DNA from: Erpobdella octoculata
Lineage: Eukaryota; Annelida; Clitellata; Hirudinida; Erpobdellidae
DNA length: 64,000 bases
Direction: 5' to 3'
Assembly (NCBI GenBank): GCA_963978895.1
Contig: OZ022238.1
Location: 35,290,270 to 35,354,269, forward strand
Shown: positions 21,401 through 31,412 of the stretch, piece by piece
Layout of the letters: each line of letters starts with the position of its first letter
How positions within the stretch are numbered: the stretch's first letter is position 1
Program-made: the position numbers and the translations under genes
Notes under the pieces: model-generated
Databases searched by the model: none
Seen by the model: only the letters and a program-made list of their open reading frames with translations
Told to the model about the DNA's origin: nothing

Positions 21401-23771
21401 ACTGTGTAAGAAATTGATATACGGTCCGACGTTTTATTCGATAACTTTTTTATTTATTAACTTTGAGAAGCGAAAGTTATATTGTTGGATTTGACATTGA
21501 ATTATCTAAAAACAAGCGTCTTGGATATACCCAGGGCAGAAGTTTAAAACAAGATCGATTTTCTCAAAGAAGAGCCAAGATTGATTTTATGCAATTTTCG
21601 GCGGAAAATCGTCGTTTTTTGCTTATAACTTTTTTATTTGTTGAACCGAAGACAATCCAAATATACCATTCGATTTCATTTTTTAGACCCCATCCAGCAA
21701 TGTATAAGCATAGCCCCAGGGCAAGCAATTTTTTATTTTTTTTAATTAGCATTGTCAGCCTCGAGGCTAACTTCACACGCATATTAAACTCTCTCCACAT
21801 AGGCTTGATAAGTTTTTTAACTGTAACTACTTTTTAACCTACATAACAAAATGTAATATTGTGAGCAAGCCAGTAAAATTGTTTTAGATGTAATAAACTA
21901 GGCACATTTAATTTTATTAAACTTAAACTGTAGCCCACGTAAATCAGAATCAAGAAAGTTTTTTTAATTCAAACAAATATATTGAGAATACCTAGAGCCT
22001 GTCAAATTTTTAGCATATGGGTTACATCTCATCCACTGCAATATATATATAATTATAACAATAGCCATGAGTCATATTGAAATATTGCATGATACTTCCA
22101 TTTTGCAAATGCATGGTGAGGCATCTCCACAAAGTAGTCATTGGGGATCCGATGTATTTATCCACCTTACAATGTGGAGTTGAACATTTTAATTCATACA
22201 CCAGATGTGTCGACTGCAATTTGTTTTTTGATGGAGAGCAATTATTTCAGATAACTAAGTTGTGGGTTTTTTATTTCTGTAGTATATGTTGACATTAACT
22301 GGAGCATTTGTTGTATAAGTGACTTTGGTGGCCAATATTCCTTTGAGAACCTTCTTGTCAACTTTGTAGTGTGTATGCATTTGCCCACAATAATACAATG
22401 GAATGGATGGAGGAATTTGAGCTTCTTTTTTATTAGTAGCTGTGAACTTCAAAATTCTGTTAAAAGAAGTCTTAAAGGAATGGTCAACAAATCTGTTAGT
22501 GTGGTTGTTGTTGATCAGGGTTTGTTTAATATGCCATGCTTCTGAATGGAAGGGGCTCCATTTTTGCTAAATTTGTAAGCTCTAGAAAGATAATTATTAA
22601 TGACATTCCGCTTTTCTTAAAAAAGGCGTGTGCTAAATGTTAGTAAAAAAACTGTTTCGAGGAACTACTCTTATATAACCGGACTGAAAAAAAGAATGTT
22701 GCTCATGAAAAAAGGTCTGAAAATAATTTTTAATACTAGATTTCAATAAATGAATCATGTTTGAAAACTCCAAGTTTTTGTTTTAGTTTTTCTAAGTTCA
22801 GGGTTTTGGTTTTAATTTCTCAAAACACCGGGTTCGGGTTTTTTATTTTCGAAAGTTGAGATTTCACTTTTTAAAAAGTCCGGGTTCGGGTTTCAATTTT
22901 GCAAAATTTCAGGTTCAGATGTCATGTTTTCAAAATTTCAGGTTCAGGCATCCAAAAAGACTGGGTAGTACTGAACTTTGAGTTCAGTTCGGGTACCTGG
23001 ACATCCCTACTAAATCGTACATTGGGCCAAAATTTCAGTATGTTATATCCAGGGTACATTATAGCCAGATTATACTATATTCAAAATGACTATAATAAAA
23101 TCTGTTACAAAAATGTTGTCAACTGCACCCTGTTTTCAAGTCTTCTGATTTGATGTTACAGTTAACTTTATTAATTAGTCTTTTCTAAGAGTAGGCATAG
23201 CCATGAAGCACCAGAGCTTTGAGGTCAGAATTTACTTTCTCTGTTTGGGTATTTTAATAGTATTAATAGTTGCAGAAAACACCAAGACTATGTCCAAAAT
23301 CTATCAAGCAAGTTATTTCCAAAAGTCTTTTAAAATTTGTTGGTATGTTATTCATTTTTTGAAACTATGTTCAGCTTACCACCAAAAGTGTATTGACCCA
23401 TGGCTGATAGAAAATAAAAGAACTTGTCCTCTCTGTAACAAATCCATCATCCCAGAAGGAGAGGAAGAAATAGATGAAGAGTATTTACAAGTTGTTACAG
23501 AGCAAACTCCTTTGATTTCACACAATGGTGGGAGTTCATGTAAATAAGTTTTTTTTTTAAATTTGTTCGTCTATGCTTTTAAATATTTTAAATATTGTTT
23601 AAAGCTGCCTCGTCTCTGATGAGATACACTGACGAATCTTCTTCATTGTCTCTGAGTTCTGAAGATTCTTCGAATAGACCAAATTTTGAATCATCTGCGG
23701 AAGTTCATGTCGAACCTTTGAGATTAGATGCATCTACTACTAATGAAACTGAGCATAGAGTTTCAGCATGA
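17012..23771 (+). CDS. RNF13/RNF167-like PA-TM-RING E3 ubiquitin ligase (8 exons found)
   Basis: Membrane-anchored RING-H2 ubiquitin ligase of the PA-TM-RING family, which acts on endosome/ER membranes. Coding exons with matching phases: 17012-17095, 18697-18822, 18900-18987, 19629-19701, 20767-20872, 21018-21195, 23375-23539, 23605-23771 (TGA). They give 328 residues. Exons 2-5 encode the luminal PA domain (ASFGPRMSDVKIV, PYIGVIRRNDCTF, VLNAQKSGFKAAIVYDPDSE, IPAAFIGRTSA). Exon 20767 encodes the transmembrane segment (IAFPAGLAAIVCFL). Exons 21018 and 23375 encode the RING-H2 (YEVCAVCIEDF, LRILPCSHAYHQKCIDPWL, TCPLC), split by an intron inside the finger exactly after CSH. The tail is acidic and Ser-rich with TEQTPL, as in vertebrate RNF13. 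The start exon and signal peptide are not established (see 12347). The donor at 19702 (GTTGGT) is weak and chosen by phase. RNF13 and RNF167 cannot be told apart here. Confidence 0.88.
17540..18438 (+). pseudogene. Mariner-type (DDD) transposase relic in an intron
   Basis: Readable segments in order: RRIVKEDLWLKT, LNENCKMKRLQRSQQLLERF, IWFTDEKSFTVSMPVNSQND (first Asp), VMVSVGVFR-type segment, WTLQSVGWAPSNTARN and PPNSPDLNPVDYAIWGALQE (third Asp). Relative to the family, about 30 residues are missing before WTLQ, and the second catalytic Asp (normally in QQDGAPSH) is lost. Stops and frameshifts follow. The 3' terminus near 18438 (GGACAAAAAAACGAGATGG complement then a TA) looks like a mariner TIR. 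The 5' TIR was not found. Lies in the intron after exon 17012-17095. Confidence 0.85.
19047..19263 (+). repeat. ~22-bp tandem repeat in an RNF13-like intron
   Basis: About ten diverged units of the type TTTATTTAGTGCATATATTAAG, in the intron between exons 18900-18987 and 19629-19701. Confidence 0.85.
19273..19460 (-). repeat. Degenerate Helitron 3' end
   Basis: The plus strand reads CTAGCAATGTTACCTAGCGT then TGCTCAGG and a TTTTTTAGGGTTTTTCTTG stretch, a diverged version of the cassette-family 3' end (CTAG, then hairpin, then AGAGGTTTTTC). The minisatellite is absent. Confidence 0.5.
21410..21782 (+). repeat. Dispersed ~370-bp repeat, copy 3
   Basis: Third copy of the repeat at 1140 and 7450, in the intron that splits the RING domain. 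The right end (GTCAGCCTCGAGGCTAACTT) matches copy 2. Confidence 0.7.
22022..22500 (-). pseudogene. Penelope-like element GIY-YIG fragment
   Basis: Two minus-strand frames give IPLYYCGQMHTHYKVDKKVL then HLVYELKCSTPHCKVDKYIG and RCLTMHLQNGSIMQYF, matching the endonuclease region of the PLE ORFs at 47557-49065 and 51870-52610. A frameshift lies between them near 22250. It sits antisense in the RNF13-like intron that splits the RING. Confidence 0.8.
22740..23081. repeat. Old hAT-like and Tigger-like ends
   Basis: Repeated CGGGTTCGGGTTT words end in GGACATCCCTA at 23009, which resembles a hAT terminus. Just beyond, TTATATCCAGGG...TTATAGCCAGATTATACT (23040-23077) is a diverged Tigger end like those at 13306 and 15720. 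Boundaries are uncertain. Confidence 0.4.
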
Positions 23772-24465
23772 AACAGAAGTAAGATAGAAATTTGGACAGT
23801 AAGCAAGGTCAATTATTACCATTAAAATTATTAAATATCTTATTTGGACAAGAGTTACAGCTACTGCATACATGTGCCTTGACAGGTTGAATCTTTTTTT
23901 TACTTATGACATTTGTCCATCTTTACTGTTTTAGGCACAGAGTTGCTTTTAAACGTTTTTATGCAAAGAATGTTTTTTGTGATTTTTGTTTTTGAACAAT
24001 TGCAATATTTTGTATTTTATTTCAAAATTCAATCATTGTGCTTTTTTTATGCGTACATGATTCATGAGTTGTTTTGATGAATTTTTACTTTTTTATGAAG
24101 GATGGTTGTGGTTTAAATTGTAAAAATCTATTTTAAATTCACATAAAATCAAACCATTCTGTTTGCATTCTTGTCTACTTACTGTTTCAAAAAATTATGC
24201 TGTGAAATTTTTGGAAAAGCTTTTTATCACATAATCTCGAGCTTCCACCACTTACTACAGATCAAGATAGTGAGACAATGCCAACTCAGAAATATAGGGT
24301 GATTCATTATTTAATGAATGAATATTAAGGTGACATTAAATACATTAATCTGTTTTAAGATTTAGAAAAAAAATTTAAATACTAAAAAATATAAAAAATA
24401 TTTAGATTTATAGAAAATTAAACACTAAAAAATGAAAAATAATATGAAATATACAAGATATTTTT
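23772..24465. other. 3' flank of the RNF13-like gene
   Basis: AT-rich sequence following the TGA at 23771, presumably including the 3' UTR. An ATTAAA at about 23822 is a possible variant polyadenylation signal. Nothing else is recognised. Confidence 0.4.
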
Positions 24466-24813
24466 TTAATATGCCTCAGCCGTCTCTGCTACCAAACTTT
24501 TAACAGTCTTACCATTCAGTCCACACTGAGGCAAATCACTACCAGAAGATCCCTCGTTTTCATTCTTTTGTTTGCTGTCCACTGGCAGCATTGCTGTACC
24601 AGCCGCTGCTTCAGTGCCAACCTGGCCACCAAGAAATAATTCTCTCATCGTGTTCATAGCTGCTTTGTTCTCCCATTCCACTCTCTTCTGTGCTGCTTCA
24701 TTTAATTCTCTCGTCATTTCTCTTATACAGTTTGTTAATTTCTCACTTGTATCAAACTCGTATTCTTCTGAGTCAAACCAATTGTCCTCCAATGACGTCT
24801 GGAGGCGGTCCAC
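24466..24813 (-). CDS. Unrecognised 115-residue ORF, possibly a gene remnant
   Basis: Reads as normal protein: DNWFDSEEYEFDTSEKLTNC, IREMTRELNEAAQKRVEWEN (amphipathic, coiled-coil-like), then a Gly/Ser-rich tail ending at TAA. Upstream in another minus-strand frame (about 24975-24815) there is FWEVIGEVLEDCLIKCTKDI followed by PVAEKVFDSFVIRE, which looks like the preceding part of the same protein after a frameshift. I do not recognise the family. It could be a decayed transposon ORF or a retro-copied host exon. Confidence 0.4.
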   Translation of the reverse strand: MDRLQTSLEDNWFDSEEYEFDTSEKLTNCIREMTRELNEAAQKRVEWENKAAMNTMRELFLGGQVGTEAAAGTAMLPVDSKQKNENEGSSGSDLPQCGLNGKTVKSLVAETAEAY

Positions 24814-25302
24814 GAGCCCGGGCTTTACTCCCTTATCACGAAACTGTCAAAAACCTTTTCTGCAACAGGAATATCTTTGGTACATTTGATCAAGCAATCC
24901 TCCAAAACTTCTCCGATAACTTCCCAAAATCTGTCAGAGTCCAACAACACTCAGCCACGTGGCCCACCTCGGTGGCACTCCGTCGCAAAACTAGATCAGT
25001 TCTCTTTTTTTGGTTTCCTGGTGCCCCCCATGATTTTTTCGGCCGTCATCTGTCACATGTTCTAATATACAGATGGTGGACTGCGGTCAGAGGCTTAACT
25101 AGGGTATGGCAGGCATGGCACTTGCCATGGGCGCCAACTGAAGGGGCGCGAAAGGCGCCTAACGTATAAATACAAATGAAAATAAAAAGAATATTTTTAT
25201 CGATATAAATATATGTATTAAAAAACTGCGTAGGAAAATGCACGCATTCGTTTTTCGTTTGTTTCTCCATGTTTTCTATGCTTAAAAGCGACGCAAACCA
25301 AC

Positions 25303-25948
25303 TCTGAACACCCTAAAATCACTAAAATGTCTATATACTTGGTTAAAAATCTCGGCCCGTCCCACCTTGATTTAAGATTTAGGCAGGGCCGTATGAAGAC
25401 CCTAATATAATGGCCCGTCCGTCCAGTGATAAACTGAACTCATCTACTTTTATCCGGCACAAAACCTCAAAATACTTATTTTCACATCTGTAGCACTTAA
25501 AGTTTTTGAGTAGCAGTTATTTTAAAATCAAATAACCTTTTTTCCACTTCACATTTGAAGTCCTGAAAACCAAATTTTCAAAAAATGGTGAAACACGTAT
25601 ATCATTATTTTTAGAGTAGAAACTAAATATTAATTTTACTTTTGTAGCATTTACAGTTTTTGAGTAGCAGTGGGTGAAACACGTATTTTTTTATTTTTCA
25701 AGAAGAATCCATATACCAAATTTCCAAATCTCCTCAATTTTGGTTTTCGAGATATACATTGTCTTATAAAAAAGTTTGTTTTTCAGTTTCTTCCCCTCAG
25801 GAACAGAATTTTCAAAAATCCTTTCTTAGTGGATGCTTACGCAATTAAAGTAATATAAGTTCCAAATTTCACGTTCCTAGGATGAGGCGTTTGAGCTCGG
25901 CGTTGATTATCAGTCAGTCAGTCAGGACATGTTCTTTTATATATATAG

Positions 25949-25949
<1 letters not shown>
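25303..25949 (-). mobile_element. Helitron family C, 5' part
   Basis: The 5' terminus TCTATATATATAAAAGAACA is at 25949. It is followed (minus strand) by (TGAC)n, AATCAACGCCGAGCTCAA and AAAGTAGCT-type repeats, ending at about 25303 without the CTAG end. A GGGCGCC-containing transposon-like patch lies just beyond (25085-25160). Confidence 0.75.
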
Positions 25950-25983
<34 letters not shown>

Positions 25984-25984
25984 T

Positions 25985-26318
25985 GTATGTAGGTTATTTA
26001 TGTATTGCTACACCATTCATCCAATCGTAATGACATTTTCACACAACCTTGAGAGTCAAGGGGAATCAAATATAGAGAGAAAAAAATGAAATCCGTTACA
26101 AAATGAGCGTAGCGGAGCGGGTGAGCAAGCGGGAACTATATATCTATATATATAAAAATGAATGTTTGTATGTTAATGGCCTTTATGCATTGCTACACCA
26201 TTCATCCGATCGTAATGAAATTTTCACACAACCTTGAGAGTCAAGGGGAATCAAATATAAAAAAAAAATTTGAAATCCGTCACAAAATGAGCGAAGCGGA
26301 GCGGGTGAGCGAGCGGGA

Positions 26319-26322
<4 letters not shown>
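25985..26322 (+). mobile_element. Two tandem Helitron cassette-family 5' segments
   Basis: Bases 25985-26137 and 26143-26322 each run from ATGAATGTTTGT / GCTACACCATTCATCC through ACAACCTTGAGAGTCAA to a GAGCGGGTGAGC and GCGGGAACTA end. The second begins with TC at 26143. Both lack the minisatellite half and the CTAG end. Confidence 0.75.

Positions 26323-26404
<82 letters not shown>
26323..26404. repeat. (TA)n microsatellite
   Basis: About 80 bp of uninterrupted TA between two Helitron segments. Confidence 0.95.
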
Positions 26405-26407
<3 letters not shown>

Positions 26408-26506
26408 ATATATATAAAAATGAATGTTTGTATTTATGTTAATGTCCTTTATGTATTGCTACACCATTCATCCGATCGTAATGAAATTTTCACACAACCT
26501 TGAGAG

Positions 26507-27635
26507 CAGTGATTATTTCGTTAACGGTAATAGAAATTAAAACGATAATTATTAATTCTTGTTAACGAAAACTGAAACGAAAACTAGAATAGAAAGTCAA
26601 AACGAAACTGAAATAAAAATAAAAATTAGTTAGTTAGAACGAAATAGAAATAAAAATTAATTTTTTTTTCGAAACGAAATAGAAATAGAAATAAAAATTA
26701 TTTTTTTTTAGAAACAAAATAGAAATAGAAATAAAAAATAATTTGTTAAAACGAAATAAAAACAAAAATTATTAAAAACAAAATAAAAATTAATTTCGCT
26801 TCTTATAGTACTTCCTTTTAAATGCCTTTGTCGCTACGAGATTGTTTATTCCTTTTCTATTGTATTCGTGTTTTGGTTTGTCGTTATTTATTGAGTCAGA
26901 AATGTCGAAAGCTGACGTTGGTTTGTCAAAAATGTTTGCTGGTCGTAAACGCGAAAGTTTAGTTTGGAATTATTTTAAATAGGATGTCACTACGAATAAA
27001 AGTGTTTGTCTAGCAAAAAAAGATAGTAACGTCGATGGTGCTATAAACCAGTGCGGCTTTCAACTGGCCGGTAAAAATCCAACGAACCTAAAGGTTAGTT
27101 AGGATATGGAAGACTTGGCAGAAGATGTGATACAGTTTTGGATTGCTCGACAGTCTATATATCCGCAACTTTCCCTCTTGGCTTTGGACATACTGGCAGC
27201 ACCTGCTTCCCAGGCATATGTGGAGAGGATTTTTCATTATGTGGCCTTTTGAGCGGAGGGAAGAAACTTAGAAATGGGAGGTTTTTAAAATTGAATAAAC
27301 AGTTTCTCAGTTGACTTGTGTTTAGTTACAACTGCAAAATAGGGAGGTTACAAACGAAACTGAAATTAAAACTAAAACTATTATAAATTCAAAACGAAAA
27401 CGAAACGGTAATAATAATTACTGATGCAAAACTAAACTGAAATTAAAATTATTGAAAAATTTAAAACGAAAACGAAACGGTAATAATAATTACTGATAAT
27501 TACTGATTCAAAACTAAACTGAAATTAAAATTATTGAAAAATTCAAAACTAAAACGAAACGGTAATAATAATTCATGTTGCCAAAACTAAACTGAAACTG
27601 AAACTAAATTTATTTCTGAAACTAATTAATCACTG
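26507..27635 (+). mobile_element. hAT element with internal deletion, 8-bp TSD
   Basis: Termini CAGTGATTA and TAATCACTG, flanked by CTTGAGAG on both sides (26499-26506 and 27636-27643). The interior carries remnants of a hAT transposase (see 26902) and A-rich AAAACGAAAC repeats. Inserted into the 5' segment of Helitron copy 4, whose sequence is continuous once it is removed. Confidence 0.92.
26902..27252 (+). pseudogene. hAT transposase remnant (BED finger joined to C-terminal dimerisation region)
   Basis: The start MSKADVGLSKMFAGRKRESL, then VWNYFK and CGFQLAGKNPTNLK, is a BED-type zinc-finger region (with one in-frame stop). After a gap that would hold the catalytic core, EDLAEDVIQFWIARQ and ALDILAAPASQAYVERIF form the hAT C-terminal dimerisation motif. 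The catalytic domain has been deleted. Confidence 0.8.
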
Positions 27636-27899
27636 CTTGAGAGTCAATGAAAATCAAAACTAAAAAAAAATTTTTTGAAATCCGTCACAAAATGAGCGGA
27701 GCGGAGCGGGTGAGCGAGCGGGAACTATATATATATATGTATGTGCGTATGTATGTGTGTATGTATGTATGTGTATGTGCATGTATGTGTGTCTGTGTGT
27801 GTGTTTATGTATGTACTAGCGGAGATACCCGGCGTTGCCCAGGTTTTTTGAGGTTTTTCTAATGTTTGTCTCTTTCTCTCCCGTTTCCTTTCCCACCTG

Positions 27900-28085
27900 C
27901 TTTCCCACTCCTGTTAGCTTTTCCGTTTTCGGTCGTTTTCCCACTGCCGGTCGCTTTCCCGCTCCCGGTCGCTTTCCCGCTCCCGGTCGCTTTCCCGCTC
28001 CCGGTCGTTTTCCCGTCCCGGTCGCTGCCCCGTTCCCGCTCACGTTTGCTCTCCCATTCCCGCTCACGCTTGCTTTTCTGTTCCC
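27900..28085. repeat. 18-bp minisatellite, copy 4 (first array)
   Basis: Units of the CGGTCGCTTTCCCGCTCC type inside the inverted half-element bounded by CTAG at 27826. Confidence 0.85.
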
Positions 28086-28150
28086 GCTCGCTGTCCGTTC
28101 CGGGTGCTTTCCCGTTTCTATAATAGACAAACTAACCCACAAACATTCAT

Positions 28151-28217
28151 GACTGCGTCTTAAAACACATGGTGTAAAAGACTATAAACAATAATAAAAA
28201 AAAAAAAAAAAAAAAAC
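28151..28217 (+). mobile_element. 5'-truncated SINE with poly(A) and TSD
   Basis: A short 3' piece (CTTAAAACACATGGTGTAAA then GACTATAAACAATAAT) with about 22 A residues, flanked by duplicated CAAACATTCAT. The equivalent Helitron position in the other copies is uninterrupted, so this is a target-primed insertion into an existing Helitron. Confidence 0.88.
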
Positions 28218-28309
28218 AAACATTCATATATATATATATATAGTCTTAGCAAATCTATTTTGCGTTTTATAGGCTAACAGAAGTTATGAAAGAATGTAAA
28301 AGAGAAAAT

Positions 28310-28710
28310 GAGCGGAAACGGGAACGGGAGAGCTACCGTGACCGGGAATGGGAGAGCAAGCATGACCGGGAACGGGAGAGCAAGCGTGAGCGGGAACGGG
28401 AAAGCGACCGGAAACGGGAAAGCGACCGGGAACGGGAAAGCGACCGGGAACGGGAAAGCGACCGAGAACGGGAAAGCGACCGGGAACGGGAAAGCGACCG
28501 GGAACGGGAACGCGGAAAGCGACCGGGAACGCGGAAAGCGACCGGGAACGCGGAAAGCGACTGGAATCGGGAGAGCAAGCTTGGAAGGAAACGCGAGCAA
28601 GAGAGAAAATCGATAACAGAACTTCTGAGCGGGAAAGCGACCGGGAGCTGGAAAACGACCGAGAGCGGAAATGCGACCGGGAACGCTACGAAAACGGGAA
28701 AGTGGAGAAG
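28310..28710. repeat. 18-bp minisatellite, copy 4 (second array)
   Basis: Units of the GGGAAAGCGACCGGGAAC type. It matches the array at 38090-38530 in inverted orientation, which carries one extra unit pair. Confidence 0.88.
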
Positions 28711-28782
28711 GGAACGGGAGCGAGAGAGACAAACATTAGAAAAACCTCTAAAAACCCCGGGCAACGCCGGGTAACCCCGCTA

Positions 28783-28783
<1 letters not shown>

Positions 28784-28861
<78 letters not shown>

Positions 28862-28885
28862 TATATATATATATATACATATATA
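28784..28885. repeat. (TA)n microsatellite
   Basis: TA run directly after the CTAG end of Helitron copy 4, with one TTTATA interruption. Confidence 0.9.
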
Positions 28886-29041
28886 TCTATAAAGTACAAA
28901 ACTATTTCCTTTAAAACATCGTCATATATTGAAAATTGGCTGAAAAAATACAATTTCAAATTTCAAATCTTTCTATCGAATTAATTATGCCACCTAAACG
29001 AAAAGCTATTGATTCCACAGTTTATTCGCAATATATATATA
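28886..29041 (+). mobile_element. Helitron family D, 5' piece with start of an ORF
   Basis: Begins TCTATAAAGTACAAAACTAT preceded by A. An ATG at 28988 opens MPPKRKAIDSTVYSQ, reminiscent of the basic N-termini of Helitron proteins. The sequence is cut at 29042 by the CTAG end of a family C Helitron. The 3' part of family D may be the stretch at 37218-37749. Confidence 0.4.
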
Positions 29042-30607
29042 CTAGCAGTGCCCGTAGCGGCTTCGCTCGCATGAAATTAGAGAGTTTGAACCGTGCATCC
29101 ATAGTAGAGATCATTTTTTTAGGTCTCTGCTCGGCCCGTCGACAAATTAGCCCAGTCCGTTTTAAAAACCCAAACTCCTGGCCCGGCACAGCCCGTCTGA
29201 ATTGGGCCCGCCCATTTTTACAGGCCTAGAAGTTCTATATACTTGATGAAAAACTTCGGCCCGTCCCACCTTGACCTCAGGTTTGGCCCGGCCAAACTGA
29301 AGACCCTAAAATCACTAAAATATCTATATACTTGGTGAAAAACCTCGGCCCGTCCCACTTTGATTTAAGGTTTGGCCTGGCCCGTGTGAAGACTCTAAAA
29401 TAACGGCTTGGCCCGGCCGATGATAAACTGGACTTAGCTACTTTTAACCGCACAAAACTTCAAAATACTAATTTTTACATTTGTAGCACTTACAGTTTTT
29501 GAGTAGCAGTTATTTTGAAATCACATAATCCTTATTTCCACCCCACATTTGAGGTCCTGGAAACCAAATTTTCAAAAAATGCTAAAACACGTATTTCATT
29601 ATTTTTGGAGTAGAAACTAAATACTAATTTTTATTTCTGTAGCATTAACAGTTTTTGAGTAGCAGCTAGTTTAAAAACCAAATAACCCAAAAAATGATGA
29701 AACACGTATATCTTTTTTTTTGGAGTAGATACTAAGTATTAATTTTTACATCTGTGGCAATTACAGTTGTTGAATGGCAGTTACTTTAAAAACCAAATAA
29801 CCCTATTTTCCACCCCACATTTGAAGTCCTGGAAACCAAATTTTCAAAAAATTGTGAAACCCGTTGATCATTACTTTTATAGTAGAAACTAAATACTAAT
29901 TTTTACATTTGTAGCATTACCAGTTTTTGAGTAGAAGCTACTTTAAAAACCAAATAACCCAATTTTCCAACCTACATTTGAGGTCCGGGAAACAGAATTT
30001 GTAAAAAATGGTGAAACACGTATATCTTTATTTTTAGAAAAGAAACTAAATAATAATTTTTACATCTGTGGTATTTACTGTTTTTGAGTAGCAGTTACTA
30101 TAAAAGACAATTAGCCCTATTTTCCACCCCACATTTTAAGTCCTGGAAACCAAATTTTCAAAAAATGCTGAAACACGTATTTCATTATTTTTGGAGTAGA
30201 AACTAAATACTAATTTTTACTCCTGTAGCATTAACAGCTTTTGAGTAGAAGCTACTTTAAAAACCAAATAACCCAATTTTCCAACTCACATTTGAGGTCC
30301 GGGAAATTGAATTTTCAAATAATGGTGAAACACGTATCTTTTTATTTTTCAAAAAGAATCTATATACCAAATTTCAAAATCTCCTCATTTTTGGTTTTCG
30401 AGATATACATTATTTTAGAAAAAAGTTTGTTTTCCAGTTTTTTCCCCTCAGGAGCAAAATTTTCAAAAATCCTTTCTTAGCGGATGTTTACGCTATAAAA
30501 GTAATATAAGTTTCAAATTTCACGTTCCTAGGATGAGGCGTTTGAGCTCGGCGTTGATTATCAGTCAGTCAGTCAGTCAGTCAGTCAGTCAGTCAGTCAG
30601 GACATGT

Positions 30608-30613
<6 letters not shown>
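29042..30613 (-). mobile_element. Helitron family C, near-complete copy
   Basis: Minus-strand element. The 3' end (GCCGCTACGGGCACTGCTAG) is at 29042 and the 5' end near 30613 in a (TA)n run. The interior consists of a GGCCCG-rich block near the 3' end and about eight diverged ~150-bp repeats containing GTTTTTGAGTAGCAG, TTTCCA, GTCCTGGAAACCAAATTTTC and GTGAAACACGTAT. A (CAGT)n tract (30563-30599) lies next to the 5' end. No protein is encoded. Confidence 0.82.
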
Positions 30614-30647
<34 letters not shown>

Positions 30648-30650
<3 letters not shown>

Positions 30651-31090
30651 TGTTTGTGGGTTAGTTTGTCTATTATAGAAACGGGAAAGCGACCCGGAAC
30701 GGACAGCGAGCGGGAACGGAAAAGCAAGCGTGAGCGGGAATGGGAGAGCAAACGTGAGCGGGAACGGGACAGCGACCGGGAACGGGAAAACGACCGGGAG
30801 CGGGAAAGCGACCGAGAGCGGGAAAGTGACCGGGAGCGGGAAAGTGACCGGGAGCGGGAAAGCGACCGGGAGCGGGAAAGCGACCGAGAGCGGGAAAACG
30901 ACCGGGAGCGGGAAAGCTCCCGGGAGCGGGAAAGCGACCGGCAGCGGGAAAGCGACCGGCAGCGGGAAAACGACCGAAAACGGGAAAGCGAACAGGAGTG
31001 GGAAAGCAGGTGGGAAAGGAAACGGGAGAGAAAGAGACAAACATTAGAAAAACCTCTAAAAACACCGCGCAACGCCGGGTATCTCCGCTA

Positions 31091-31091
<1 letters not shown>
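30648..31091 (+). mobile_element. Helitron minisatellite half-element (solo)
   Basis: Starts GAATGTTTGTGGGTTAGTTT after (TA)n and ends with the CAACGCCGGG hairpin arm and GTATCTCCGCTAG. The 18-bp array is at about 30690-31000. Flanked by (TA)n on both sides. Confidence 0.8.

Positions 31092-31176
<85 letters not shown>
31092..31176. repeat. (TA)n microsatellite
   Basis: TA run with one short CACACA interruption. Confidence 0.9.
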
Positions 31177-31178
<2 letters not shown>

Positions 31179-31412
31179 TCGCTCCTTGTATAGAAGCGTT
31201 GTTTAAAAAAAATTATTTGTATACTTTATTATATTGCTTATTTGTAGTGTTTATTTTTTTAGAAATATAAAAATTATTTATGTTTTATTATTATTTTTTA
31301 CTGTTTAAATTTTTTTTTAAATCTAAAAACGTATTTATGTATTTAATTTCACCTATCAAATTACATTATTTTCCAAGCGTTGAATTTAAAAAAATATTTT
31401 TTATATATCATA

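Larger units (their letters stand above)
26405..28783 (+). mobile_element. Helitron cassette family, copy 4, with nested hAT and SINE
   Basis: Begins TCTATATATATAAAAATGAA at 26405 and ends GGGTAACCCCGCTAG at 28783. The body is interrupted by a hAT element at 26507-27635 and a truncated SINE at 28151-28217. Removing these leaves about 1.16 kb with the same order as copy 1 on the opposite strand. From 27644 onward it is almost identical, inverted, to 38004-39130. Confidence 0.88.

Noticed and set aside
30545..30600. CAGTCAGT repeats as a regulatory array
   Set aside because: Present at the same place in every family C Helitron, with varying length: an internal tetranucleotide microsatellite.
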